DNA of 64,000 nucleotides from the NCBI GenBank assembly GCA_023213235.1, contig CP096137.1, forward strand, positions 2,063,047 through 2,127,046, in the 5' to 3' direction. Of the stretch, positions 17,088-25,985 are shown one piece after another. This stretch comes from Elusimicrobiota bacterium (lineage in GTDB: Bacteria > Elusimicrobiota > Elusimicrobia > UBA1565 > UBA9628). The translations under genes and the position numbers were made by a program. The notes under the pieces are model-generated. The model did not search any database, was not told the origin of the DNA, and was given only the letters and a program-made list of their open reading frames with translations. Numbering within the stretch: position 1 is the first letter of the stretch; every line of letters begins with the position of its first letter.

Positions 17088-17099
17088 GAAAGCTAATAT
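17070..17099 (+). promoter_or_regulatory. Leaderless promoter of the CRP-family gene
   Basis: TTGTAC (17070-17075), 18-base spacer, TAATAT (17094-17099), then six bases (CGCCTC) to the ATG at 17106. No Shine-Dalgarno. The two divergent promoters interleave within 41 bp, so one bound regulator could affect both. Confidence 0.65.
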
Positions 17100-17105
17100 C
17101 GCCTC

Positions 17106-17792
17106 ATGAGCGGCGCGCGCCTCCTCAAGAAGATCCCATTTCTGTCGGCGTTAAGCCCGAAGCACCTCAACGAGGTCTACCGCCTCGCCGATGAGCTCGA
17201 GGTCTCGCCCCGGCAGTCCGTCTTCGCCAAGCGCCAGGACTCGGACGCGATGTTCATCGTCCTCTCCGGCCGCATCAAGATCTTCACGAACTCGTCTTCC
17301 AAGAAGCGCAAGACCTTCGCGTACCTGAAGGAAGGGGAGTTCTTCGGGGAAATGTCTTTGCTCGAGGGCACGACGCGCACCGCCGCCGCGCAGGCCGTCG
17401 AGCCGTCGCGCCTCCTCGTGATCCGCAAGAAGGACTTCCAGCGCCTTCTCGCCGCCGACCCCAAACTCGCCATGTACCTGCTGCGCACCGTCTGCGAGCG
17501 CCTGCGCCGCGCCAACGAGGAGATCGAGGGCCTGCTGTTCCGCAACATCCTCGGCCGCGTCGCCAAGGCGATGCTCGAGCTCGGCAAGAAGTCGGGCGTG
17601 GCGGACGGCGCCGGCATCCTGCTCAAGGAGCGCTACACGCAGCAGGAGCTCGCCGACGTCGTCGGCACCACGCGAGAACCCCTGACCAGAGCCCTTTCGT
17701 CCCTCAGACGCGCCGGCCTCGTCGAGCAGAAAGACGGCCGCTATGCGATCCCGGCCCCCGACAAGCTCGCGGGGCTGTGCGTCGAAGCCTGA
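17106..17792 (+). CDS. CRP/FNR-family transcriptional regulator
   Basis: The 228-residue protein has an N-terminal cyclic-nucleotide-binding domain (about residues 8-125) and a C-terminal winged-helix domain (about 150-215). The phosphate-binding cassette reads GEFFGEMSLLEGTTRTAAAQA, keeping the Glu and Arg that contact cAMP in CRP, with Thr in place of Ser after the Arg. The recognition helix region is YTQQELADVVGTTREPLTRAL, typical of CRP/FNR. No N-terminal cysteine cluster is present, so it is not an FNR-type iron-sulfur sensor. A CHASE2 adenylate cyclase is encoded about 4 kb away, so a cAMP response is plausible but not shown. Confidence 0.88.
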   Translation: MSGARLLKKIPFLSALSPKHLNEVYRLADELEVSPRQSVFAKRQDSDAMFIVLSGRIKIFTNSSSKKRKTFAYLKEGEFFGEMSLLEGTTRTAAAQAVEPSRLLVIRKKDFQRLLAADPKLAMYLLRTVCERLRRANEEIEGLLFRNILGRVAKAMLELGKKSGVADGAGILLKERYTQQELADVVGTTREPLTRALSSLRRAGLVEQKDGRYAIPAPDKLAGLCVEA

Positions 17793-17812
17793 CCCCACCG
17801 GAGACCGAAACG

Positions 17813-19603
17813 ATGGACCACCCCATGCGCACTCACGACGCAGGCAAGTTGAATGCCGTTTATGAAGGCAAGAACGTCCGCGTCGCCGGCTGGGTTCACT
17901 CCCGTCGCGACCACGGCGGCGTCTACTTCTTCGACCTGCGCGACCGGTCCGGCCTCGTCCAGGTCGTGGTGCACCCGGAGAAGGCCGAGGCCTTCCTCGC
18001 GGCCGCCAAGCTCGGCGCCGAGTACGTCGTCAGCGTCGCCGGGACGATCCAGAAGCGTCCGAAAGGCACCGAGAACCCGAAGCTCCCGTCCGGAGAGGTC
18101 GAGCTCAACGCCGAGAGCGTGACCGTCCTCAACGTCTGCAAGACTTTGCCGTTCGAAGTCGACGAGCACATCACCGTCAACGAAGAGACGCGCCTGAAGT
18201 ACCGTTTCCTCGACCTGCGCCGCGCCCGCATGCTGCGCAACCTGACCACGCGCCACACGATCGCGATGGCGGCGCGCAACGCGCTGGCCTCCGAGGGCTT
18301 CCTCGAGGTCGAGACGCCCATTTTGACGAAGGCCACGCCCGAGGGCGCGCGAGACTTCCTCGTGCCGTCGCGCCTGAACCCCGGCCAGTTCTACGCCCTG
18401 CCGCAGTCGCCCCAGATCTTCAAGCAGATGCTGATGGCCTCCGGCATCGAGAAGTACATGCAGCTCGGCCGCTGTTTCAGAGACGAAGATCTTCGTTCGG
18501 ACCGGCAGTACGAGCACACCCAGATCGACGTCGAGATGAGCTTCGTGCGCGAGCAGGACGTCCACGCCGCCGCGGAGAAGATGATGGCCGCGATCTTCAA
18601 GGCCGCGCTCGGCGTTGAAATAAAGACCCCCTTTCCCAGACTCGACTACTTCGACGCGATGCGCCGCTTCGGCTCCGACAAGCCCGACCAGCGCTTCGGC
18701 TATGAGATCGTCGACCTCACGAACGAGCTCAAGGACTGCGAGTTCAAGGTGTTCGGCGCCACCATCAAGGATGGGGGAGTGGTGCGGGCGATTTCCGTCA
18801 AGTCCGATTACTCGCGCAGCGAGATCGACAAGCTGACCGACGTCGCCAAGCTTCACGGCGCGAAGGGCCTGGCCTGGATCAAGTGGACCGAGGCCGGCCA
18901 CGACAGCCTCATCTCCAAGTTCCTCAAGCCCGCCGAGATCGAGGCCATCCGCGCCAAGGTCGGCGGCAAGCCCGGGGAGATCACGTTCTTCGGCGCCGAC
19001 AAGGACCTCGCCGCGTCCTCCGTGCTGGGCGCGATCCGCAAGGAGATCATCGCGCGCGTCAAGCCGGAGCCGTCGACGCCGTGGCACTTCTGCTGGATCA
19101 CGAACTTCCCGCTGCTCGAGTGGGAGCCCGAGGAGAAGCGCTGGACGTTCGCGCACAATCCGTTCACGCGGCCGCTCGACTCCGACGCGCCGCTGCTCGA
19201 CACCGACCCCGGCAAGGTGGCCAGCCACCAGTACGACCTCGTCCTCAACGGCGTGGAGCTGGCGTCCGGCTCGATCCGCAACCACAGCGGCGCGATGCAG
19301 CGCAAGATTCTCGGGCTCATGGGCTTCGACGACGCCGAGCAGCAGCGCCAGTTCGGCCTGCTCCTCTCGGCGCTCGACCACGGCGCCCCGCCTCACGGCG
19401 GCTTCGGCATGGGCCTCGACCGCCTGACCGCGATCATCTGCGGCGAGGAGTCGATCCGCGACGTGATCGCCTTCCCGAAGACGCAGAAGGGCGGAGACCC
19501 TCTGTCCGAGGCGCCCTCGGCGGTCAAGCCGAAGCAGCTCAAGGAGCTGCACATCAAGATCGACCTGCCGCCCGTCCCCGCGCCGGCCCCGGCGAAAGCC
19601 TAG
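17813..19603 (+). CDS. aspS: Aspartyl-tRNA synthetase, probably non-discriminating
   Basis: Class II synthetase of about 596 residues, bacterial type with an N-terminal anticodon-binding OB fold and an inserted GAD domain. Signatures: RYRFLDLRR-like KYRFLDLRRARM, ATPEGARDFLVPSR, QSPQIFKQMLMASG, CFRDEDLRSDRQYEHTQID, and motif 3 GMGLDRLTAIICGEESIRDVIAFPK. The anticodon domain has RRDHGG and RPKGTEN, where E. coli has Leu30 and Lys81. His and Gly at these sites are associated with non-discriminating AspRS, which also charges tRNA-Asn. The start at ATG 17813 has CCGGAG upstream. It is 20 bases after the CRP-family gene. Confidence 0.95.
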   Translation: MDHPMRTHDAGKLNAVYEGKNVRVAGWVHSRRDHGGVYFFDLRDRSGLVQVVVHPEKAEAFLAAAKLGAEYVVSVAGTIQKRPKGTENPKLPSGEVELNAESVTVLNVCKTLPFEVDEHITVNEETRLKYRFLDLRRARMLRNLTTRHTIAMAARNALASEGFLEVETPILTKATPEGARDFLVPSRLNPGQFYALPQSPQIFKQMLMASGIEKYMQLGRCFRDEDLRSDRQYEHTQIDVEMSFVREQDVHAAAEKMMAAIFKAALGVEIKTPFPRLDYFDAMRRFGSDKPDQRFGYEIVDLTNELKDCEFKVFGATIKDGGVVRAISVKSDYSRSEIDKLTDVAKLHGAKGLAWIKWTEAGHDSLISKFLKPAEIEAIRAKVGGKPGEITFFGADKDLAASSVLGAIRKEIIARVKPEPSTPWHFCWITNFPLLEWEPEEKRWTFAHNPFTRPLDSDAPLLDTDPGKVASHQYDLVLNGVELASGSIRNHSGAMQRKILGLMGFDDAEQQRQFGLLLSALDHGAPPHGGFGMGLDRLTAIICGEESIRDVIAFPKTQKGGDPLSEAPSAVKPKQLKELHIKIDLPPVPAPAPAKA

Positions 19604-19606
19604 CCC

Positions 19607-20068
19607 TTAATAGACCTTCGGGACGTCGCTCCGGGGCTTGTCCTGCTTCTTGAGCAGGTCGAGCAGACGGCCCTCCGGGATTTCCTCGGCCTTCTTCATC
19701 CGGTCCATCTTGAACGACGGCTTGGGAACCGGAGGGAGGGCGGAAGGCGGCTGCTCGGGCGAGGGGCAGGCGTAGCCGCCGATGCCCATCACGAGCGCCG
19801 AGGGGTCGCGCACGTTCAGCGGGGTGATGAGGTCGCCGGTCTCCCCGAGCGGCTTCCCGGCGGAGACGTCGGGCTTGACCTCGGCCGGCGGCTCCGGCTC
19901 GCCTCGGAAGGTCGCGGTCACGATCTCGTTGCCGTGATCGGGCTTGGCGCCCGCCCCGGCGGCCTGGCTCTCGAGACGGCCGACCTCGCGCCCGGCCTGG
20001 AAGAGGACTGCCGACACCACCAGCGCCGACGCCACGCGCACGACGGGGGCGGGGAGGGGATTCTTCAT
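19607..20068 (-). CDS. Small secreted or membrane-anchored protein, 153 aa, unknown
   Basis: Unrecognised. An N-terminal hydrophobic segment (VVRVASALVVSAVLFQAG, about residues 9-26) suggests export or anchoring. The rest is Pro-rich and without clear domains, containing one Cys in GGYACPSPEQPP and a Lys-rich C-terminus. It converges with aspS with three bases between stops. Its -10 box CATACT lies six bases before the ATG. Codon use matches the neighbours, so it is probably real. Confidence 0.6.
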   Translation of the reverse strand: MKNPLPAPVVRVASALVVSAVLFQAGREVGRLESQAAGAGAKPDHGNEIVTATFRGEPEPPAEVKPDVSAGKPLGETGDLITPLNVRDPSALVMGIGGYACPSPEQPPSALPPVPKPSFKMDRMKKAEEIPEGRLLDLLKKQDKPRSDVPKVY

Positions 20069-20074
20069 GCCCCC

Positions 20075-20080
20075 AGTATG
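20075..20080 (-). promoter_or_regulatory. -10 box (leaderless layout) of the 153-aa gene
   Basis: CATACT on the minus strand, followed by six bases (GGGGGC) and the ATG at 20068. No convincing -35 box. Confidence 0.4.
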
Positions 20081-20150
20081 GCCCCTTCTCCCGGATTAAG
20101 CCGTTAAAAGACGGCAAACGCCCGGAAAAAGTCGGTAGCCCGCGAATGTG

Positions 20151-20221
20151 CAACAAAGGTGCCAGACGTTGCAGTTGCAGATTGGACGAAAGTGCAACTT
20201 CAACGTCTGGCACCTTTGTTG
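20151..20221 (+). repeat. Long palindromic element, 29-bp arms
   Basis: The arms 20151-20179 and 20193-20221 are inverted repeats with one mismatch. The outer 21 bp are perfect (CAACAAAGGTGCCAGACGTTG at 20151-20171 against 20201-20221), then a C/T mismatch, then 7 bp AGTTGCA/TGCAACT. The loop is 13 nt. It lies five bases after the stop of the M48 peptidase gene (minus strand). It carries no ORF and resembles a REP/MITE-type stand-alone palindrome or a strong hairpin at an mRNA 3' end. Confidence 0.85.
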
Positions 20222-20225
20222 AAGA

Positions 20226-21113
20226 TTAGAGCTGGACGGCCTCGGAGAAGCGGCGGCCGCGCTCCGAGGATTTCTTGTAGCCGGGAGCGGGGGTCTGGTC
20301 GCCGAGCTCGGACTGGCGCTTGGCGGCGGACGGGTGGGTCTTGAACATGCCGCCGCCGGAACCCTCGGCCTTCTCCAAACGGGTCAGGAACGATTTGAGG
20401 GCGCCGGGATCGTAGTGCGCGGACTTGGCGTACTGGGCGCCGAGCTTGTCGGCCTCGTACTCCTTGTCGCGGCTGTAGCCGTTGACGACGAGCTTGTTGA
20501 CGACGTCGTCGATGGCGCCCTCGAAGGCCGTGGTGAGCTGGCCGATCTGCGCCGGGGTGTACTGCTTGCCGACCTCGGAGCCGAGGATCGTGAACGCCGA
20601 GGTCAGGCGCGCGGTCTGGATCGTCTTGAGGCCGTGCTTCTTGGCGACGTGGGCGACCTCGTGGCCGAGCACGGCGGCGAGCTCGTCCTCGGACTTCACG
20701 TGCTTGAGCAGGCCCTTCGTGACGAACACGAAGCCGCCGGGGGCGGCGAAGGCGTTGACCTCGTCGCTGTCGAGCACCTGGAGGTGGTAGCCTTTGAACG
20801 TCGCCGGCCGGTCGCTGGCGAGCGCGACGCCCTGCATGACCTTCTGGGCGTAGTTGTTGAGGCCCGGATCGTTCAACGGCTTGTAGCGCGAGAGCACCTG
20901 GGCCGCGACGGCGCGGCCGATGTAGTACTCCTCGGACTCGGAGATGTCCTCGAAGCCCTTGCGCAGCTGCTGGACGCCCTTGGCGACCTTCGTCACGTCG
21001 ACGTTTTTCAGGCGGTCGCCCATCGAGCCGCCGGCCATGCCGCCGACGTCGAAGCTCTGCAGAGTCTGACAGCCGGCGAGGAGGGGGACCGCGAGCAGGA
21101 GACGGTATTTCAC
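20226..21113 (-). CDS. M48-family zinc metalloprotease, lipoprotein
   Basis: The 295-residue protein starts MKYRLLLAVPLLAGCQ, a type II signal peptide with lipobox LAGC (Cys about residue 15). The zinc site is HEVAH in VLGHEVAHVAKKHG (about residue 150), with the third ligand in the SRDKEYEADKLGAQYA segment. This is the architecture of the M48 periplasmic quality-control peptidases (BepA/YfgC, YcaL). VNAFAAPGGFVFVTKGLL upstream of the zinc site is also family-typical. GTG start at 21113 has GGGAGG upstream and overlaps the SH3 gene stop. Last gene of a three-gene minus-strand operon with the CHASE2 cyclase. Confidence 0.92.
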   Translation of the reverse strand: MKYRLLLAVPLLAGCQTLQSFDVGGMAGGSMGDRLKNVDVTKVAKGVQQLRKGFEDISESEEYYIGRAVAAQVLSRYKPLNDPGLNNYAQKVMQGVALASDRPATFKGYHLQVLDSDEVNAFAAPGGFVFVTKGLLKHVKSEDELAAVLGHEVAHVAKKHGLKTIQTARLTSAFTILGSEVGKQYTPAQIGQLTTAFEGAIDDVVNKLVVNGYSRDKEYEADKLGAQYAKSAHYDPGALKSFLTRLEKAEGSGGGMFKTHPSAAKRQSELGDQTPAPGYKKSSERGRRFSEAVQL

Positions 21114-21561
21114 TTGGAGCCTCCCTCGAGCAGGCCGCCCTTGCGCAGGAACTCCATCAGAGACGACTCCGCGACGGAGCGCCGCTCCATCGCGTCGACG
21201 GCGCGGAAGTTGGCGGAGCCGTTCTTTTGGCCGTACGCCTTCTCGACCTGCGCGTTGAAGCCCTTGCCGGCGAGGTGACCTCGTCGGCGGTGGCCGTGCC
21301 GCCGGTCGAGTCGGCGGAGCCGACCTTGACCTTCTTGACGGTCACGGCGCTGGCGTGGATGTAGCCGGAGTCGGTCTTGTAGAAGCCGGACTCCTCTCCG
21401 GTCGTCTCGTACTTCTGGCCCAGACGGGCCGTGCCGACGGCCGGAGCGTAGGACTGCGCGCGCTTGCGCAGAGCCGTCTCATGGACCAGGACGGTGATCG
21501 TGGCGGCGACGGCCGCGGTTCCGGTCAGCAGCGCCGACAGCGTCAGAAGCAGTCGCTTCAT
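21110..21561 (-). CDS. Secreted SH3-domain protein, frame broken once
   Basis: Signal peptide MKRLLLTLSALLTGTAAVAA, then a bacterial SH3 fold (TVLVHETALRKRAQSYAPAVG, a QKYETTGEESGFYKT core and SGYIHASAVT). The frame slips near 21270-21277, where one extra base (ACCTCG to ACCCTCG on the coding strand) restores TADEVTLAGKGFNAQVEKAYG and a C-terminus ending LLEGGSK with a stop overlapping the M48 start. The repaired length is about 150 residues. It sits between the cyclase (four-base gap) and the M48 peptidase and may bind cell wall or target the peptidase. Family function is not established. Confidence 0.7.
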
Positions 21562-21565
21562 TCTT

Positions 21566-23649
21566 CTATTTCTCCGTTAATTCGTTCGAGCCGTCCCAAT
21601 CCGCGGGAGGCGGTGAATCCATATATTCGTCGCAGCGTTCGACGTACTTCTTTCCGGCGTAATCGTCGCAGCGCTGGAAGACGGCCTTCGCCTCGGCGAA
21701 CTTGCGGCCCCGGAACAGAGGGAGGCCCGACTCGAACAGCCTAGCTTTTTCGAGCAGGGCCTTGTCCGTCTCGCCCTTGAGGCCGAGCAATTCGTATACG
21801 CGGATGGGCTGGCTCTTGCCCTTGACCTTCACGTAGTCGAGCTCGCGGACCTCGATCGCCTCTCCGGCCCCGGTCCGCGTCGTCTCCGAGATGAGGATAT
21901 AGGTGCCGTAGGCCTTGTTCGCGCCCTCGAGGCGCGAGGCCAGGTTCACCGCGTCGCCGATGGCGGTATAAGAGAAGCGCTTGGGCGAGCCCATGTTCCC
22001 GATGATCGCCGGCCCGGTGTTGAGTCCAATGCGGTTGCGCACCGGCGGGTAGCCGAGGCGATCGAACTCCTCGCGCAGGTCGGCCAGGCGCTTCTGGTTG
22101 GCCAGCGCGGCCTTGCAGGCGACGAGCTCGTGGCCCGGGCAGTCGAGCGGCGCGTTCCAGAACGACATGATCGCGTCGCCGATGTACTTGTCGAGCGTGC
22201 CCCCGGCGACGAGGATCGTGTCCGTCATCTCTCCGAGGTAGCGGTTCATCAGTTGGGTGAGGCGCTCGGGCGGGAGCTTCTCGGAGAAGCTCGTGAACCC
22301 TTGGATGTCGGAGAAGTAGAACGTCGCGTCGCGACGCTCTCCGCCGAGCGCGAGAGCCTCGGCGCGGTCGGCGATGCGGCTGACGATCTCGGGAGAGAGA
22401 TAGAACGCGAAGGCACCCTGGATATAGCGCTTCTGTCGCCCCTCGATGGCGTAGCCCCAGGCCGACGCCGCCGCGAAGCCGAGCCACAGGGAGAGCTGGG
22501 GAGCCACCGCCTCGACCCACACGCCGCGCGCGAACGACGCGAAGGCGATCCCCGCCAGGGCCGCGCTCGAGGCGAGCATCACGCCGAGCGCCCACCCGTG
22601 ATGCGAGGAGAAGCGCGAGGCCGCGCCCGCGAGCACCAGCGACAGAGCGACGAGCGCCAGCGTGGCGGAAAACGGCGCGCGCGTGAGCCAGCCGCCGTTC
22701 ATGAGGTTGTCGGCGGCCGCGGCGACGACCTCGGTGCCGGGCATGACGGGGAGATCGGCGTCGGATGGTTGTCGAGCAGGCCCGCCGCGCTCATGCCGAC
22801 GAACACGATCTTGTCCTTGAAGAGGGAGGGGTCGAGCGCGGGGCGCCTCTTCTCGTCGAGCGACTGCTGGGCGAGCACGACGTCGCCGAACGGGTACGCG
22901 GCGTAGGTCTTCTTCTCGCGGTCGGAGGTCATCGACTTGCCGTGGAACCGGACGAGCATGCGGCCGTCGACGAGGCGCGGGGCGAGTTCGGCGAGGGTCT
23001 TCCCGGTCGCGATCATGGCCGCGGCCGCGGGCAAAGTCGGGTAAGTCCTGCCGTCGAGACGGACGGCGACCGGCACGCGCCGGAAAACGCCGTCGAAGTC
23101 GGGCTCCACCTTGGTATCGGCGACGAAGCGCGCGGCCGCCAGCAGGCCGGGGATCGGAAGCCGGACCGATCGCCTCTCGGGGCCTTCGGCGGCGCCCTCG
23201 AGCGCGAAGCGCGCCGGCGGCGGCTGCTTGCGCCGCGGATCCGGCGCGGCGCCCGTCTCCATCGCCGCGACGACGGCCCCGAAGTCCTTGGCCGCCCTGG
23301 CGAGCACCGCATCGTCCTCGGCTGTCGAGGGGTTCGTGAAGAGGACGTCGAGCACGACGGCCTTGGCTCCGGCCGTCTTCATGAAGCGCAGGAGCGCTTC
23401 GTAGATCCCGCGCGGCCACGGCCAGTACATCCCCTCGGCCTCGAAATGGTCGATGCTGGCCTGGTCGATCGTGACGTGGACGATCCGGCCGTCCGCCCTC
23501 GACGGATCGGAAAGGAGGCGGGAACGCCAGTCGAGCGTCTTCAATTCGACCGCCCGCATCGGCTCGGCGAGGCGCAGCGCGAGGACGAGAGCGCCCGTCC
23601 CGGCGAGCAAGACGGCGAGGGGGAGAAGGATGCGAAGCGCTTTCGGCAC
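21566..23649 (-). CDS. CHASE2-domain class III adenylate cyclase, frame broken once
   Basis: Membrane receptor cyclase that would make cAMP from ATP. An N-terminal membrane segment is followed by an extracytoplasmic CHASE2 domain (LKTLDWRSRLL, a WPWPRGIYEALL core, and KIVFVGMSAAGL near its end), about three membrane helices, and a C-terminal cyclase domain. Catalytic features are the metal Asp in YFSDIQGFTSFSE, KYIGDAIMSFW with the second metal Asp and the adenine-specifying Lys, and YTAIGDAVNLASRLEG with the Asp/Asn/Arg set, so ATP rather than GTP. The frame slips in the G run 22748-22751 (four; five restore it). The repaired length is about 694 residues. GTG start with TAGAAT six bases upstream. 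Confidence 0.9.
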
Positions 23650-23655
23650 GCCGGG

Positions 23656-23661
23656 ATTCTA
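23656..23661 (-). promoter_or_regulatory. -10 box (leaderless layout) of the CHASE2 cyclase operon
   Basis: TAGAAT on the minus strand, six bases (CCCGGC) before the GTG at 23649. The -35 region (TGGGAG) is poor. It is divergent from the tRNA-Ala promoter. Confidence 0.5.
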
Positions 23662-23685
23662 GCAATTCGCCCCCGGGCCTCCCAC

Positions 23686-23715
23686 TGGACGCCGCTTTCC
23701 GGTTTGTGGCATAAT
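23686..23715 (+). promoter_or_regulatory. Promoter of tRNA-Ala
   Basis: TGGACG (23686-23691), 18-base spacer, CATAAT (23710-23715). The tRNA 5' end is nine bases after the -10 box, so the primary transcript has almost no leader. Confidence 0.55.
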
Positions 23716-23724
23716 CTCCACGTC

Positions 23725-23800
23725 GGGCGTGTAGCTCAGCTGGGAGAGCGCATCCTTCGCAAGGATGAGGTCGCAGGTTCAATCCCTGTCACGTCCACCA
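23725..23800 (+). tRNA. tRNA-Ala (anticodon CGC)
   Basis: 76 nt with the CCA encoded. The acceptor stem GGGCGTG/CACGTCC contains the G3-U70 pair that specifies alanine. The D arm has AGCTCAGCTGGGAGAGC. The anticodon stem CATCC/GGATG encloses loop TTCGCAA, giving anticodon CGC (reads GCG). The T arm has GGTTCAATC. All arms pair. Confidence 0.97.
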
Positions 23801-23806
23801 ATTTAA

Positions 23807-23832
23807 TCGCCCCCGCCCGGGGGCGAATTTTT
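23807..23832 (+). terminator. Intrinsic terminator after tRNA-Ala
   Basis: Perfect 8-bp stem TCGCCCCC (23807-23814) / GGGGGCGA (23819-23826), loop GCCC, followed by a run of five T (23828-23832). Confidence 0.85.
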
Positions 23833-23846
23833 CGGGGAAAATTCCG

Positions 23847-25021
23847 ATGGAGTCCTGGCGCGCCCTGCGCCGCCTGCCGCGCCGCGTCTGGATCCTGTCG
23901 GCCGCCGCGATGATCAACCGCGCCGGCACGATGGCGCTCCCGTTCCTGACGCTGTACCTGACGGGCGCCCTGGGCTTCACGCCGGCGCGAGCCGGCGCGT
24001 ACCTCGGCCTCTACGGCGCCGTCTCCCTGCTCGTCGCCCCGGCCGCGGGCTACTTGTGCGACGCGTGGGGCACGCGCCGGATGATGCTCGTCACCCTGTC
24101 GATCTCGGGAGCCTCGATGCTCGCCGTGCCGGCCGCGCGCGGGCCCGTCGCGGTCGCCGCCGCGATCGTCGTGTGGGCGGCGGCGACCGAGGCGTTCCGC
24201 CCGGCCGTGATGACCGCCGTCTCGGAGAGCGCGCCGGCGGACATGCGCCAGCAGGCCTACGCGCTCAACCGGCTGGCCGTCAACGTCGGGATGAGCCTCG
24301 GGCCCGCGCTCGGCGGGTGGCTCGCGACGGTGTCGTACCCGGCGATCTGGTACGTGGACGCGGCCACCTCGCTGGCCGCCGCCGCCGTGCTCGCCGTCTC
24401 ACTGCCGCCCGCGCCTCCGGTCCCGGCGGCGCGCGAGGGCGGCCCCTCGGCGCGCGGCCTGCTCGATCCGCGCCTGCGCGCGCTGCTGATCGCGGCGCTG
24501 CCGGTCAGCCTCGTTTTCTTCCAGCACGAGGGCCCGATGCCCGTGTACCTGGTGCGCGACCTCGGCCTCTCGCCGTCCTTCTACGGCCTGCTGTTCACCG
24601 TGAACACGGCGCTGATCGTCGCCCTCGAGGTGCCGCTCAACCACGCGACCGCGCGCTGGAGCCACGCGCGCACGCTCTCGCTCGGTGCCGCGCTGTTCGC
24701 GGCCGGCTTCGGGGCCTACGGCCTCGGCACGCGCGCCGCGCACATCATGATCGCGACCGTGATCTGGACGTTCGGCGAGATGATCCTGATGCCGGCGATG
24801 ACCGCCTACGTCTCCGAGATCTCGCCCGAGGACCGGCGCGGCGAGTACATGGGCCTGTACATGACGGGCTTCAGCCTCGCCTTCACGGCCGGCCCGTGGG
24901 CCGGGCTCTACGCGCTCGAGCGCTGGGGGCGACCGCGCTGTGGGGCCTGTGCTTCGCGGTCGGAGCGGTCTCCGTCGCGCTGTTCGCGCGGATCAAGGGG
25001 TCGCCGCGGCTTCCCGCTTGA
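23847..25021 (+). CDS. Major facilitator superfamily transporter, frame broken once
   Basis: Polytopic inner-membrane protein, about 391 residues once repaired, with roughly 12 hydrophobic segments. The first inter-helix loop (YLCDAWGTRRMML) has the G-x-x-x-D-x-x-G-x-R-R form of the MFS motif A, and the 12-helix length fits a drug/sugar efflux-type permease. Substrate cannot be told. The frame slips in the G run 24925-24929 (five; six give ERWGATALWGLCFAVG). It starts just after the tRNA terminator with no clear promoter of its own, and its 3' end overlaps the convergent mltG by 29 bases. Confidence 0.82.
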
Positions 25022-25985
25022 GCTTTTCCTTGGCCTTCTTGAGTTCCTTCTTGTAGATCATCCGGGCCCGAGAGTGCTCCTCGTTGGTCTCGGAGAACAG
25101 GTGCCCGCCCGTCATGTCGGCGACGAAGTAGAGAGCGCTCGTCTTGGCCGGGTTGAGCACGGCCTTGAAGGACTCCAGGCCCGGCGAGCAGATCGGCCCC
25201 GGCGGCAGCCCGCGGCGCGCGTAGGTGTTGTAGGGGAGGGAAGCTGCAGGTCGGCGCGCGTGAGGCCCTTCTTCCAGACGCCGTCCTCGCGGCCGAGCGC
25301 GTACTGGACCGTCGGGTCGGCCTGCAGCGGCATCTTCTTCTCGATGCGGTTGAGATAGACGGCCGCGATGATCGGGCGTTCCTGCTTGAGCACCGCCTCG
25401 CGCTCGACGATCGAGGCGACGACGAGCGCCTGGTCGAGCGTCAGCGCCGGGCGCGGGGACGCGGCCGCGTACGCGGCGCCGATCTGCCGGTCGAACTCCG
25501 CGGTCATGACGGCGGCGGCCTTCTCCGGGGGTAGCGGGGCGGAAAGCGGTACGTCGACGGGTACAGGCGGCCCTCGAGACGCTTGGCGTCGGCGTGGCGC
25601 AGGAACGCGCCGGCGTCCTCGATGACGCCGGCCTTCGCGAGGCGCTCGGCGATCTGGCTCGCCATGAAGCCCTCGGGGATCGTGACCTTCACGTCGTCGG
25701 TGAGGCCCAGCGTGAGCTTGCGCGCGACGACGGTCGGCCACTCGCGCTCGCGCAGCGTGTAGGCGCCCGGCTTCAAATTGCGGTCGAAGCCCGTGAGCTT
25801 CAGGAACACCCGGAACGCGAAGACCGAGTGCACGACCTTCTCGCGCGCGAGCAGCTCGGCGGTCTGCCGCGCGCCGAGGCCGGGGGGATCTCCACGCGCA
25901 CCGTCGCGCCCGGCCGGGCGGCGTAGAGGCCGGCGAGCGCGGCCAGCAGGACGGCGGCCGCGGCGAGCGCGGCGGCCTTCCTCAC
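24993..25985 (-). CDS. mltG: Endolytic peptidoglycan transglycosylase MltG (YceG), frame broken three times
   Basis: MltG cleaves nascent glycan strands at the inner membrane. The start (GTG 25985) encodes a membrane anchor, [22 protein letters not shown]. After repair the chain runs [56 protein letters not shown], then the catalytic region [13 protein letters not shown] (catalytic Glu), [25 protein letters not shown] and [18 protein letters not shown]. Slips lie in G runs 25882-25887 (6 for 7), 25527-25531 (5 for 6) and 25233-25236 (4 for 5). The repaired length is about 331 residues, normal. GTGA overlap with the upstream response regulator. Confidence 0.92.

Noticed and set aside
20334..21278. 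Plus-strand frame opposite the M48 peptidase
   Set aside because: Low-complexity Leu/Val/Glu/Asp composition without domains; antisense shadow.
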